64,000 bases of DNA from Cloeon dipterum (lineage: Eukaryota; Arthropoda; Insecta; Ephemeroptera; Baetidae), in NCBI RefSeq assembly GCF_949628265.1, contig NC_088790.1, positions 3,166,545 through 3,230,544 on the forward strand, read 5' to 3'. A program made the position numbers and the translations under genes. The notes under the pieces are model-generated. The model was given only the letters and a program-made list of their open reading frames with translations. It did not search any database and was not told the DNA's origin. Positions 1-12,400 of this stretch are shown here, piece by piece; the stretch's first letter is position 1; the number at the start of each line of letters is the position of its first letter.

Positions 1-714
1 AGTACTTTTGAGTTTTGAAACATATTTTGTATTTTTTCCAAAATTGCAGATTTTCGAAAGGGCCTCGTTCAAATTTGCCAGTTGATAGTAATGTCTAAAC
101 TTGCCTATATTCAGAAAGCTGATTAAATTTCCATTTCTACTGAGCAAATTTTTAATGTTTTAGCACAGAATTTGCCTGAATTTTCAACTGGCCTTTAGAG
201 ATCCTTGAATAATTTTTTGGGAAGATAAAAATACCCAAGATTCAGCTCAGAAAAAATTTTTTTTCATTTTAATAATTTATTTATGATTTTCAGAGGTAAA
301 TTCGGTTAACTCAGACCATTGTGGTTCTTAGAGTTCCCGCATAACACAAATAATTTTTTTACAAAAACAGATTTTTGCTCATCACGTGCGAAAATTTCAA
401 AATTTTCTGTTAATGGAAACGTTATTAAAATGATAATTAAATGAAATTAACTAGCGTTGACCAATCAGGAATTTACAGCGCTAGACCTTGTTTTCTCACT
501 TGATTTGGAATCCTCTGATCGAAATCTAACTGACAGTGTGAGTCTTTCTTTGGACAAATGCGGAAATTCAGCGAAAATTGCGATTGCACAATTCCTTTGA
601 GCATTTCCATTTAAATTCTAAATTTAAAAAATGCTTTGAGGAAATTCACTATCATTCCTCTTTAATTTAATAATTTGCCACTGAAAATGTAATGAAATAA
701 ACCCAAATTCTCAG
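1..714. other. non-coding stretch upstream of the first visible Dicer exon
   Basis: No exon could be supported here on either strand. The stretch is AT-rich and ends in a clear splice acceptor (ctcag at 710-714) leading into the Dicer exon, so at least its right part is a Dicer intron. Upstream Dicer exons (helicase, PAZ, start of RNase IIIa) must lie to the left of the window or in parts I could not recognise. Confidence 0.6.
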
Positions 715-2660
715 GCGTTGTCGGACACGGTTGAAGCCCTGATTGGCGCCTATGTGGAAAGCTGTGGCTATGTCGCCGCTGCTGATTTGTTGGCTTGGTT
801 CGGCATTGTGCCCGCTTCTCTCAAGTCCTTGTTGACCAAGCCACCTGTGTTCACTTTTTATCAAGATTGCTTGGACCCTGGAGTGGAACTGTCATCAGAA
901 ATTAATCGTTTCGTACCAAGTAACAAGATGAGCAGAACGGTCTGAATGACTTTATTCAATAACCGTAATTTCCACAGATATGAAAAGGCTGGAAGAAGTG
1001 CTCGGATACAAATTCCAGAATGCAGGCTATTTGTTGGAAGCGCTCACCCACGCTTCTTGCATGTCTAATCAAATTACGGCCAGCAACGAACGGATGGAAT
1101 TCCTCGGAGACGCAGTGCTTGGTAAGCGATAATCATGGTTTTGGTGGTGTTAAGATAATCTCTGATGAAATTGACACCATAACTCTAAGAGTAACCTAAT
1201 AATTTTGACTATACGGGACATTTTTTGGGAAGTTTAGGTGAACGTTGAAGTCTTTTTCGAAAATTTCCAGCAGTGTTATGTGATTTTAAACATTTTAAAA
1301 ATCCGAAACGCCCCTACAAAGTGGTATCAGGGCAAGTGTGAACTTTTGTGAAAAATATATAGTTATCAAATAATTTTTAAAACAGTACCACGGAGGTCTC
1401 AAAATTGTAAAATTTGTCCCCAAACCCTTTAAAATATGTATGTATTTTGTCTTTTTTCTGCTTGTAAAGCCTGTTTTTTGGTCCAAATTTCGATTATTTA
1501 GCTTAGCTTTATTTAATTTTTGTCATAGGATTAATAGAACCAGAGTTATAAATTTTTACTCGTCTAAAAGCCAAAATTTTGTCGTAATAATGAAATTTCC
1601 AACCTCGCCAGACTTCCTCACCACGTGCCACATTTACGAACATTGCGGCAACCTCTCTCCTGGGGTCGTGACTGACGTGCGCTCGTCCATCGTGAACAAC
1701 AACGTGTTCGGCTCGTTCGTGGTGCGCTACGGACTGCACACCTTCCTCTTGCACAATTCGTCGCTTCTCTTTGGGTTCATTGACAACTTTGTCGAGCATC
1801 AGCAAATGAACAACCATGTCATTGATGACGAGGTAATTTTTTGCGCCCCATGATATTTATCACGGTGTTTGCTAAATTTCAAATTATGCAGTCCCTCTTT
1901 GCCATCTCCGAAGACAACCACGTGAAAGTGGCCAAATGCGTCGAGATTCCCAAGGTGCTCGGCGACTTGTGGGAAAGCGTGGCATGCGCGGTTTACTTGG
2001 ACTCTGGAAAGGATTTGGTTACGACCTGGAATGTCTTCTATCCCCTGATGAAAAACGAAATTGGTAATAACATAAAGAACACCGTTAGTGTTCGAAGCCG
2101 CCGACAGTTGGCGCCATCGTATACTTTCGTTATAAATTTAATTTTAAGGCATTTCCGATGCGACTTCAGACTCAGTCCTGTAACTGTGTATTCTTCATTT
2201 TCTTTTGGTTTTCGGCACGTCAATAGAAAGTGTAGTGCCTTAACATTAAACTTATTACTAAAAAGTATACCGTGGCGCCATCTGTTAGCGACTTCAAACA
2301 CTAACTGGTATATTTTATGTGTGATTTTACAAAATTACTTGATTCTAGATCGTTTTGTTGCCAAACCTCCCATTCAGCCTTTCCGCTTGCTTCTGGAAAC
2401 TTACGGAAACAAGAATTGTACATTCGAGTGAGTTTCATTCATGAATCAATTGAAATTTTGATAACTACTCTTGTATTCTTAGGGTTGTTGATGCAACAGT
2501 AGAAAAGCACATGGTGCGCTTGACTGTGAAGTATGGCCCAAACATCTACACCTGTCACGGAATGGGTGGAAGCCTCAGATACGCCAGAAACGCCGCCTCT
2601 AAGTATATGCTGAAAATTATCGAGGCGGACACTTCAAATGAGACCAACCAGAAAGCATAA
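715..2660 (+). CDS. Dicer, C-terminal part (end of RNase IIIa, RNase IIIb, dsRNA-binding domain); 5' partial
   Basis: Endoribonuclease that cuts double-stranded RNA or pre-miRNA into small RNAs. Six exons join in frame: 715-919, 978-1121, 1612-1832, 1892-2063, 2349-2427 and 2483-2660 (999 nt, 332 residues plus stop). Exon 1 has the second acidic pair of RNase IIIa in [11 protein letters not shown]. Exon 2 has the RNase IIIb signature [12 protein letters not shown], continued by DF in exon 3. Exon 4 has the second RNase IIIb pair in [10 protein letters not shown], so the metal-binding acidic residues appear intact. Exons 5-6 form the C-terminal dsRNA-binding domain ([18 protein letters not shown]) and end at a TAA; a polyadenylation signal aataaa lies at 2927-2932. 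Dicer-1 versus Dicer-2 cannot be decided from this piece; I lean weakly to Dicer-2. The gene converges with the minus-strand CTLD-OBP gene. Confidence 0.93.
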
Positions 2661-3542
2661 AATTTTGATTCAAGACTGGTTAAGCAACGAAATTGCAATA
2701 AGCATTCTCCTGCAGAAGCAGTATATTACCTGTTGAATGTTTTATATCTTTGCGACAGCAGTTATATTTTATGAACTCTGACCACAAATGATTTTATGCT
2801 TTAGCTGAATATTTTTAAAGGTTTCGACATTTTTCTGTGTTTATATTTTTGTAAGAGACTGAAACACTCAAATAATGATAACTGTCGCACATCTCATTAC
2901 GTGCTATGAAATTTTAAACGAAAGACAATAAATAAGGGTGATAATTCAGAAGAAGTCTCAACGTTTTAGTTTTTTATATACAGTGTATATATTCCTATAG
3001 AAAAGGGTTCGAAATCGAAATTTCCTTCAATATATACTCCACTTGACAAGAAAAATCGATAATATGGGTAATTTTTTTCTGAAAACGTTCAATTTCTAGA
3101 TGTCTACCAGGGAAATGGCCCATGACTCATTCTAATAATTTGATGAGTAATTTCTAAGCTGATTTTTGTCACTACGAAAATTATATTAAATCTTTTAATG
3201 ATTTTGTTACATTTTCAATAATATTTTCGCAAGTAAAAAATATGATTCATGAATTTTTTTTTGTCAAAATATAAAAATGGGAAAAATCCATCAGCCATTA
3301 AAGACTTACAAAGCTTGTATTTAATCAAAAAGGGAAATTTCAAATTTTTCTGGAACGTCTAATATGACCCACTGACTTATTTGTCTCAGCGAAATTGAGC
3401 AGAAACTGCTTAAATCCAATGGCTCAAATTGGTGCTCTATCAATCGACAAATAATGCTGCATGGAATGAGAAACTTTTATTTTATCTGCAAAATTACATA
3501 AATAAACCTATATCAAAAATCATTATTTAAAAAACCACAAAA
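2661..3542. other. intergenic gap between convergent Dicer and CTLD-OBP genes
   Basis: Apart from the Dicer polyadenylation signal (2927-2932) and a minus-strand aataaa (plus-strand tttatt at 3476-3481) for the neighbouring gene, I see only AT-rich sequence here, with no open frame worth calling. Confidence 0.6.
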
Positions 3543-6500
3543 TTAAATTGGTTTTTCGCATATGGCCGGATACGTATCAAAAGTAGCAACAGTCGCTATC
3601 CTGGCTGACGAACTCGAAGGGTCACTAAGTCGAACCGCAACCACCCTGTTTGCATTGCTGACAAGCTGCCCACCGAGATAGACGAACGAGTTGTCCAACG
3701 GCACCGCACTGGGACACCACGAAAAGAAATCTGAACTCTGAAAGTTGAACGCACTGACGAGGAGCGTTGCGTCTTGCTTAAAAGTTGAAATTATTTGGCC
3801 TGTTGGAAATAAAGAAAAGGGTTATATTCATTAATTCCTATTAATGAGGCCGGAGGATACCATTATTCGCGCTGTTAAAACACTGCAATTCTTCATTGGT
3901 TTCAAATTGGGCCAATCGCCATCCGTACTTGCAACAATTTTCGTGCGCTTGTTCGAAAGTCTAATTTGAAAAATAATAATTTATAATTGTTCCATCTATT
4001 GGAAGGTTTTCATACCATGAGAGTGGTTAAGACCAAGTAAAAGTTGCCGCAGGCGGAGACAAAATAATAGCCATTCGAGTTGGAGATGTCTTTTTACAGA
4101 AATAAATTATGTGAGGCATTTTTAAATGGTATTTTATGCTGCAATTGGAAAAATTGCCAAAAGAAATAGATCCCCGTTATTTATGGTTCGTTAGATATTT
4201 TAGAAGACGAAATTTTAAATCTATTTTCTACTCCGGATTAAAATATGACCAATAGAGGTGAGCACCCCGAAACACATTCAGCTCGCTAGGGGAAGTCAAG
4301 CCAGGTCAAACGGTGTGTAGTTTTTGCATTTCTAACATTTAGAACTCGAGATTTGGCGCTTACAAAATTTGTGTTTTTCGAAATTCAAAATTGAATTTCT
4401 CAAAAACAAAGCCGAGTACCACCTTGAAATGTTCCCAAATGTTGACACGTGCCTTGAGACCTATTTCGGAAGGGCGTTTCGGATTTTTCAAATCCAAAAA
4501 AAATAAAAACACCCAGAAATGAGCCTTGGTGACCTTACACCTTGACCGATGACCTAAAATTTGGTGTTCATTCGATCGGGATTGGCGAGAGGAGTTCGGC
4601 GCATACTTTAACCAACTCAAAATAACGTAAATTTTTCTTTTAACAAATTTTCATCTTAAAACTCCGTAGAAAAAAATTGGATTAATAGAGCAGGGCTCTC
4701 TCCTCAACTAACTTACCTGTCAAATAATTTGTCGCAACTCCAGACTCGACTAGCTAATTAAGAATCAAAAATAATTTTTTTGTTTATTCGGTTGTCGAAT
4801 TTATACGAAATTGATTACCTGCGTGTTACAAGTGAGATTTTCCGGACACGCTGGCTGCATGCTGGGCCAGCCTCTTCCTTCCTGCACACGCAAAAATGAA
4901 TATTCATTCTTATATATCAATCATTTTTCTGCCTTGCCATGTTCGTGTCCAAATCTGCGCTGCCAACAGCGATCATTTCCGCCACTGTGTCAGGCGCATT
5001 ATCTGTGCCGCATTTAAAAAGCCTTGCTGCCGTTTCGCACGCGTCGTCGCTCACTGTCAGTTTTAATTAATTCTCAACAACTACTCTTCGATAATGAATG
5101 TTACAATTTACCAGGCTTTTTGTTGCACAAATCGTAAATGTGCAAGTCCTTTTGCAATGTTTCATCGTCGCCAACCTTCAACTGAGCTTCAACGAATTTG
5201 ATTATTTGCCAGTCGACTGGAACCCCATTGACAATCTGTGAAACATAACGCTTTTTATTTGTTTTTTTTTTAAACACGCGGTTTGTTACCAGTCCTGCGT
5301 TTTCACCAATACACCGCAAAAAGCACTGAACGTTGAGAATTTAGAAATTAATCATGGTGAAATTAATTCTGATTTTAATATACCTTAAAATTGTGTGTGT
5401 ATGATGGTGCTGTTAGCAAGGAGTCAATTTCAGCTGAAACCAAAAGTCATTTTAGACCAAATATTGAGACTTTGTTGGCTAGGCACCAAAACATAATATT
5501 AACGTGATTTATTAAATCAAGCAAGCGCTTAGCTCGGCTGCGAAAGCCGTTTCTTGCACATTAAATAGGCATTCTTGCACTTTTGCAAGGCGTTCTTGCA
5601 CGTTAAATTGAACTTCTTGTGAAAGTCCACCAAATTACATCGACAACAAAGACCCGAGACCCTTGCCAAAACATAATCTGGATCCTCTCTGCGTCTTTTA
5701 TAAATTTACCTTGGGAAATATTGAAAATATTCATGCATTCCTTTTCCAACATTTTTGTCGTATTTTTGCCTGCAGGTGACTATAAATGCGTATTGATGAC
5801 AATAATTAGCAGTTTTAACGTCTAATGTAACACCAACTTCACAAAGGTGAGCAGCTGCATTCGAACATTCACGGCTTTCCAAAATTCCCTCTTTAAGATT
5901 GAGTGAAACGCACGTATCGCTTGAACTAGGTTGGTTGCGTCCCCACAGTTCGGAATTTTCGTCGAAAAATTGCTTCCGTCCACACCACGAAAATGTACCC
6001 GGCAATCTTCTGTCAGTTGCACTTGTCCAAAAACTCCCGTTGAAAAAAGGGTCAGCTTAAAAAATGAAAAATGTAAATTTGAATTGAAAATTAAAAAATG
6101 CTTACTGCCTGCCAAATCCTTCAAACATTCCATTTTCTTGACACTTTCAATGCTGACCGACCTCATACCGATTCGCTCGCAGAAGCACTTTGCTTCGAAC
6201 CAGCTTGACTAAATTGTAAATTTGATTGTTTATTGTATTTTTTAAAATTAATAGCTTTACGTTTGTCGATGGTGCGCCAAACACGAACATGTTTCCACAG
6301 CTTTTATTCCAACGACCATATATCGATGCCCCTAAATTAAGAATAATTATTTATTTGGCTAAATAAATCAACTTGTTTGGGGAAGCACTAAAACTTGATT
6401 CGAGCAAAATAAATAAATTCAGCCCAAAGAGCACCACCCAAATAGGCAGGGGGTGAGTTCTATCCTCTCTAAAGTCTTAATAATTAATCATGATGACGTC

Positions 6501-9052
6501 AAGTCTGTTCGAAATCTGGGCAAAATTTGGCTAATTTCAAAATGCAAAAAAATAAAAAAGCATACGTTTTTTTAATTCACAAGTCAGAATATTTTGAAAG
6601 AGATAAAAATACTGCGTCGCCAGTCACCATGATACTCTCCATTAAATGGGGCACTTTTTAGCAATTTTTAAACTTGAAATTTTTTTTATTTCAATGATCC
6701 CAAAAAAATCTTGAGCATGTCATAAACTAAATTTTCCTTACCAGCCAAGTTATTGCCGTCAGAGGTGAAGAGAGATTCCTGTTTTGAGCGTATTGTTAAT
6801 TTAATTAGGAGAACCTATAGTTTTATTTCAAATTACGTTTTTCTTGCAAGCGACTCCACATTCCGGGACTGTACGCTTTGGTTTGAGAGCTCCCTGCAAA
6901 ATTATTTTAGTTTAAGAAGTGACTCATTTCAATTATTTCTGTTGAATAAAACCTTGCACGCTGGCATGTAGCGCCACGAGCAGTTTCTGTATGTCCAAGA
7001 AATGGCAGGAGCCTCGCTAGAAACGTTCCTCGCCACTTGCATCCGTAGACAGTCGAGCCCATTGGGTACACTTTTCACCCCGACACGCTTGTTACTTGGA
7101 CACCAAACGCCCCGACTCGTTCCTCCGCTCCAATAGTTGTAATTCAAATTCCAGAATGCTAAATATGACATTTTTGGTTATTATTTGGTTCAAATAAATT
7201 ATTAATTATTACACTTGGCAAAATTTTGCAGACAATTATGTTCGATTTCATCAGCGATGCTCAAAGGTTCCAGTCCTAAACTGCAGCAAAAATTGTAGTT
7301 CTCTTCCCAAGTTAACTAAATATGAAAATGGTTCAAATTTATGATTTGAATTAACATTTTTATTTACAGGCCGATTTCCAAATAAGAAATTCGTGTTACA
7401 AACAGATATGAATGATCCGTATTTTGTTAAATCTGTCAGGCAGGAGAAAAGTATTTTTATTTAAAGATTTAAGTAAATTTTTTGGCTGATTTTACCATCC
7501 TGATTTAAAAGTGAGTTCTGAAATTAAATAAAATGTATCAACAACTTCAGTTATTTAAACGGAATTACATTTCTAAAGCACTCTTTTTCACAATTTTCCT
7601 GTTAAAAATTATTTTAATAGTTCGTAAAATCAAGCAAAATCATTGAAATTTCTCATTACAGGTCTTTCAGTACTGGTCGTTTCTAATGCATTAGGTGTAA
7701 CATCCGTCTCTGCTTTTCCGTCACACAAATTTCGATATGAATTAATGGTTAGCCTTAACAAAAAATAAAAATCAGACAAACCTGCCAACGTCCGGTCGTC
7801 ATTAAATTTGGAGGTTGTGCCAGAAACCTCATTTTCAGCTGTCACTTATCAAAATTAATGCAATTTTCTGATTAACAAGAACATGGTTTAAATCTACCTT
7901 CTTGCTCAGTTGGTCTCAGAAGATCAGCGTCAACCTGCTGGACCTTCTTTTTTTTATTTAATTTTCTGTTCTGAGTAATTTATTTTACTGTGGACTCTGT
8001 TGTAATTTCTGTTGATATTGTTTTTTCTGGGGCTTCTGTCTCATTGCGTCTTTTCTTATTCGAGGAGCCGGAACATAAACTAGGTTTGGCGCCGCAGCAT
8101 CGTATTATATACGCTCGTCTAGTGCTGGTTACTTTATTAGCTTTACTCAGCACGTGCGTCACTTTCCCTACAGGATACAGATTTATGTATGGACTACTTA
8201 ATTTTTGAATTTTGTGTCATGGTCCTGCAACCTTGGCCGAGTTCTTTTGAGGTGTTTTAAATTGGCACACGTTTAACTATTTTTTTTTTAAAATACCTCT
8301 CTGGTCTATCACGGCTATCTTGATTACTTTTTGATTCTTTCCTCCTCGTTGAACCTTCCTCAGCGGGCTTGCACTCTGAAGAGTTTGTACAAAACTTTAA
8401 GAAATTTCTTGAAATTTGCCATTTTTAGGATTTTTCCAATATTTTCAAACAGAAAACCGCGTTGGAGAAATAATATTGAAAAATAAATAATATAAAATAT
8501 TATTTTATTTTTACGGCTTGTCGTACATTTTGAAATTCTGTATTGTGGCTTTCTTAAAATCAAGCTTTATTTTTACTTTTTACGAATCAATTTTTAAAAT
8601 GGCTTATTTTATATAATAAATTGAGAAGAATAAATTTTCATGTGCTCTTCCGTATTTTCCAAGATTGTTGCTGAATTATTAAGATTAAATCCGTAGTTCT
8701 ATTTATAAATCTAACATTTTTAGAAATTAAAATAAATTGTCAATCTAGAATCTAGATGACAATTTCCGAGAGATTTCTATCTAATCTATTAGCTTTTATA
8801 GCCGTATGTAAAAATTATCAAAAATTCAATTTGAACTCGAAATCCGCGAGTAGAGCAAATATTTTCATATAAATTGTGTTGTTTAGGATAGAAGTGAGAA
8901 AAAGGCATTTTTTCTGATTAATAGATGCATTCCCCTTTTTAAATAATAAGTTAATAAGATATCATTTCCCCGCAATATACAGTACTTACAATGGCAAGTA
9001 GACAACCAAGAACGATGCAAATAACAAGGCTGTTGTAGGGAACGAATTTCAT
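3543..9052 (-). CDS. secreted multidomain protein: CTLD - CTLD - odorant-binding domain - CTLD
   Basis: Hand-built model, 25 exons from high to low coordinate: 9052-8990, 8375-8297, 8167-7989, 7970-7898, 7844-7782, 7709-7660, 7517-7496, 7432-7368, 7315-7213, 7158-6953, 6893-6837, 6778-6742, 6331-6261, 6208-6106, 6055-5834, 5769-5710, 5433-5384, 5325-5290, 5235-5112, 5053-4938, 4881-4819, 4753-4717, 4089-4016, 3960-3861, 3799-3543. All phases agree; 2310 nt, 769 residues. Residues 1-21 are a signal peptide (MKFVPYNSLVICIVLGCLLA), followed by a basic and Ser/Thr-rich linker to about 176. CTLD-A is about 177-301 (WEENYNFCCSLGLEPLSI), CTLD-B 333-464 (FWTSATD and LWGRNQPSSSDTC), the OBP domain about 465-593, and CTLD-C 627-769 (CCKYGWRLAQFET, final YPAICEKP). 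No CTLD has a plain EPN or QPD sugar motif, so calcium-dependent sugar binding is doubtful. The weak joint is exon 20 to 21, which needs a GC-AG intron; without it the protein stops at 4917 after the OBP domain. Confidence 0.8.
4917..5769 (-). other. odorant-binding-protein (PBP/GOBP-type) domain embedded in the CTLD gene
   Basis: Exons 5769-5710, 5433-5384, 5325-5290, 5235-5112 and 5053-4938 encode the six-cysteine OBP pattern: C1-x25-C2-x3-C3-x43-C4-x9-C5-x8-C6, within the ranges of classic insect OBPs. Key stretches are MLEKECMNIFNIS (C1), HNFKCFLRCIGENAGL (C2, C3), IYDLCNKKP (C4) and DDACETAARLFKCG (C5, C6). The first exon joins the last CTLD-B exon (5834) in frame through a phase-1 intron. 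OBPs are small secreted carriers of hydrophobic ligands. There is no signal peptide at the domain's own start, which supports its being internal to the larger gene. If the GC donor at 4936-4937 is not used, the reading frame ends at TGA 4917-4919. Confidence 0.85.
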
Positions 9053-9442
9053 TGTTTTTTGAAATACGCTGTTACGTTGAATGTGAGTGTTGTTTCGTTC
9101 CTCTCGTGGATGGACTACTCGAATTAATTTGATCTATACCTGAGTAGCAAAATCAGGTGGAGTGGGAAATGCTGCGCAGTGCTCAATGCTCCGTTGAGAG
9201 CCTGAATTATGAATTTGTTAAGTTTCATTTCCAATTTAATAAAACACAATGAGTCTCAGTTCAACAATTAGTTACATATTCCGTTTTTATTTAATTTATG
9301 GTGTGACATTCGATGATAATTCTTTGTGTGCGAATGATCCGATTTGAAACAATTTTTATGCTTTTTGCTATACAGAACATCAATAACAAGAATACCCATT
9401 TTTACGATTTTCTGTTTGCTAAGCAACACATCTATATCTAAA
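9053..9442. promoter_or_regulatory. spacer between APN-1 3' end and CTLD-OBP start
   Basis: Both neighbours are on the minus strand. The gap must hold the APN-1 3' UTR (minus-strand aataaa read from tttatt at 9286-9291) and the promoter of the CTLD-OBP gene. I see no convincing TATA box or other named element. Confidence 0.4.
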
Positions 9443-12400
9443 TTACGCGAAGTATTGTTCATTGGCGTGCGAGGAGAGCCACTCGGTGACAGTTTTGTGG
9501 TGCTGGGAATGCCACTGCACATTCAACTGGACATTTTCCAGCGCCTGCTTCACTTGCAATTTCGAGTCTTTGAGGTACTCGGCGTTCAAATCAATGAACG
9601 ATTTAATCTGTCATCATACAGGGATTTAAATTAAAGAAAAATTTATTAATTATCAATAATTACCTGGTTCAGGTCGTATTCTGTGTTCATCGACTCGCAA
9701 ATAGCTCCAACGAAGCGTCCAATGCGATTGAATTTTGGCTTAAAGCTGAAATTTGAGTTGATTTAGGTGCATTGAAGAGTATGTATCAGTACTTACAAGG
9801 CGTGAATATCCTTGATTCGAGTGAAAAGAAATTCTCTGGCCACGTAAAAGCCGCTCGAGCTGCGAGCCACGGAATAAAACACGCTAAGAGCATCTTGCTT
9901 GCGGATTCCTGTAGTTTCATTCAACGACATGTCCAAATATCTGCGATAAATTTTTGTTATGAAATTAAGTTTAACCTATTTCAATGCGTTTACCTGTGCA
10001 GCAGCCACATTTCCTTCGCACATCCTAAAGCAGAGAGCAGTTTGCCTTTTTCTGCGCCGACGTTCGAGCCCAAAAATCTTTTCCACACAAAGTCCCAGGT
10101 TGGCTGCCCTCCGGATTTCACAGCAGCGCAATAGACCACGCCTCTCAGGTCAACAGGAATGCTTCAGAAATTTAAAATAAATTAAAATTACGAGAAAAGC
10201 AATAATTCAGCCTACGGATTAACGACGTCAGGGTCCTCGCTTTGTTCCTGCCAGGTTTTGAAAAGGGCAGTGGCCCTGGCTTCGCAGTCAGACACTCCCA
10301 TGGTGCATGACCAGCTTAGAACCTGAGAGCGGTGTTTGGTTTGCGGCAGAGTGTCATCAGCCTTTCTCGCCCTATTAATTATATAATCAATACTTGGATT
10401 TTTTAAAAATTTAAAATAAAATTTCACCTCAAGGGCTCGTCAAGTTCCTCGTAAATGGGTGTGAGGAGGGTTCTCATAAAGTTTCTGAAAGGTCCAAAGC
10501 CGGCGCCCCGTCTCGTCATCCTGGTGAAGTAGGCAAGGTTCGAGAAAGCGGCTCGCCAGGGCAAGTACTCTCGCTCTTGACGCAGGTAGCGGAGAAGGTT
10601 CAAGGCCGAGTTGTACTCGAGCAAGCCTGCCCTGGCCAGGTCAAGAGCGTCGTCGATCAATTGTGCTCTGTTCAAGCCAGGAATTCCTCCGTGGTTTTTC
10701 TCGGTCCTCAGCGCAGTCGAGAGCAATTCCCAATTTTTCAGGTCATAATTTATCCGGTACAAAGCTGGAAAATTATTGGTTCAATCTAAAAAATTTGAGG
10801 GATTATTAATTTACCAGTGGCATTGACGTTGAGCAGGAGCCATTGGTCCTCTTTAGGCAGATCAGTCAGAGTTGCGTTTGATGTGTTCATCCAGAAGCGA
10901 GGTTTGGTGCTGATGTCGAGAAGCGCATTCGACGGATCCGTGTAGCTGATGGGCACCCACCACAAGCTCTCGTCGCTCGACCGACCGAGCCAATCAGTCA
11001 CAAAACGATTCTGGGGGAAGATATAGGCAACTGGTGAAGCAAAAGTGTGTTGCAAGTTGCTGTCTACGGCCAATGCAGGCGTTACAATTTACAATATTAG
11101 AAACCCTGGCTTTCGGTTATTGGTATTACCTGCGTAAGCTCAGCAGTTCCTGCCTCGTAATTGCGCATGACGTGAATGACAGGATATCCAGTTTGGAGGG
11201 TCCAGCTGTCCATGATTTCTTTTACTGTCGCTCTGCCCGGTGCAGCTGACTTATTCTCAGGATCTGTCAAACAGTTGAGGTTTATCAACAGCCAAATTTT
11301 ACCCCTCTAAACAAATCATGGCTCGTGGCTTCTGAAAATCTCTACGGGTTCTTTCACCTGGGTGGCATCCGAATAATTCTGAAAAGCGTTGCTGGCGGTG
11401 CGGGTGCAAGTGCAGTGCGCGGTTCTTTTTTCTGCGGCGCAGCATTCTGCTACGATATCGCCAGCCACCTTTCCAGCATTATCAACCTCAGTTCAAAACC
11501 GTTCGACATTAAAATCCCCCCGCACCCCATTGCTGAAAGAAATATGCCAACGCACTCTTTTCTGCCTCTTACCTTTTGCGGAATCGAGTTGCGCTTGCTC
11601 CTCTAAACAAGCCCACAAAGCGTCTTGGGCCGCGTTGTTGAACTGGTGGGCCTTCAGGTATCTGTTCACGCCGCGTCTAAAAGTGCCCTCGCCCAAAAAG
11701 TGGTTCATCATCCTCAGAATAATGGCACCTGAGCAGAAATTAATTTATCTTTCAGTTTCTCTTGCGAACTCAGAGGCAAAATTCGTACAGTGAGAAGCAA
11801 AATGCAGCTTTTCAAATTGAGAACGCAATTTAGAGTCTCACCGTGAGATCTAAAAACATCCAGCCGTACTCACGGTGTGACACAAAGTTGCGTTCTTAAT
11901 TTGAGTGCTACATTTTTCTCAGAATGCGTACCTTTGGAGTATGAGATCGCATCAAACAGTTGCCAGATTTCATTCGCATTCTTGATGTTATTCGAGACTG
12001 AATGCGAAGATTGCAAAGAGTCCACGGAGAAGACGGTAAGAAGAGACTCCGTCATTTGGTCTTCCAGCGAGTTCCATGTTGGCTGGGCCTAATACATTTA
12101 ATTTATTTAAAAAATAATACTACTTAAAAATGAATCAATTTACATGAGAAGTTCCCAGCGCTGCGACGTAAGTAGCAAATCCTTCATTAAGCCAAATATC
12201 ATCCCACCACTTCATGGTGACCAAATTTCCAAACCACTGGTGTGCTAATTCGTGAGCAACCACGCGCGTAACGGACTCTTTGGAGCTGGCGGGCGAAACT
12301 CCTTCCTCGTGCAGCATAGCCGTTTCTCTATGTACTTCAAATTAGGGTTTTTTCGTTAATGCTATCGTTTCTCGTTTTACCTGTAAGTGACCAATCCCCA

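Noticed and set aside
4360-4620. 86-codon minus-strand open frame between CTLD-C exons
   Set aside because: Lies in an intron, has repeat-like text (ccttgaaat, ggtgacctt) shared with the foldback element and no CTLD features.
7710-7781. Continuous reading through 7630-7845 as one coding exon
   Set aside because: The gtttgt donor at the end of exon 5 and the agcag acceptor at 7710-7711 give an intron whose removal keeps the frame and yields a plain Ser/Thr-rich linker; the read-through adds a hydrophobic tract atypical of it. Not fully excluded.
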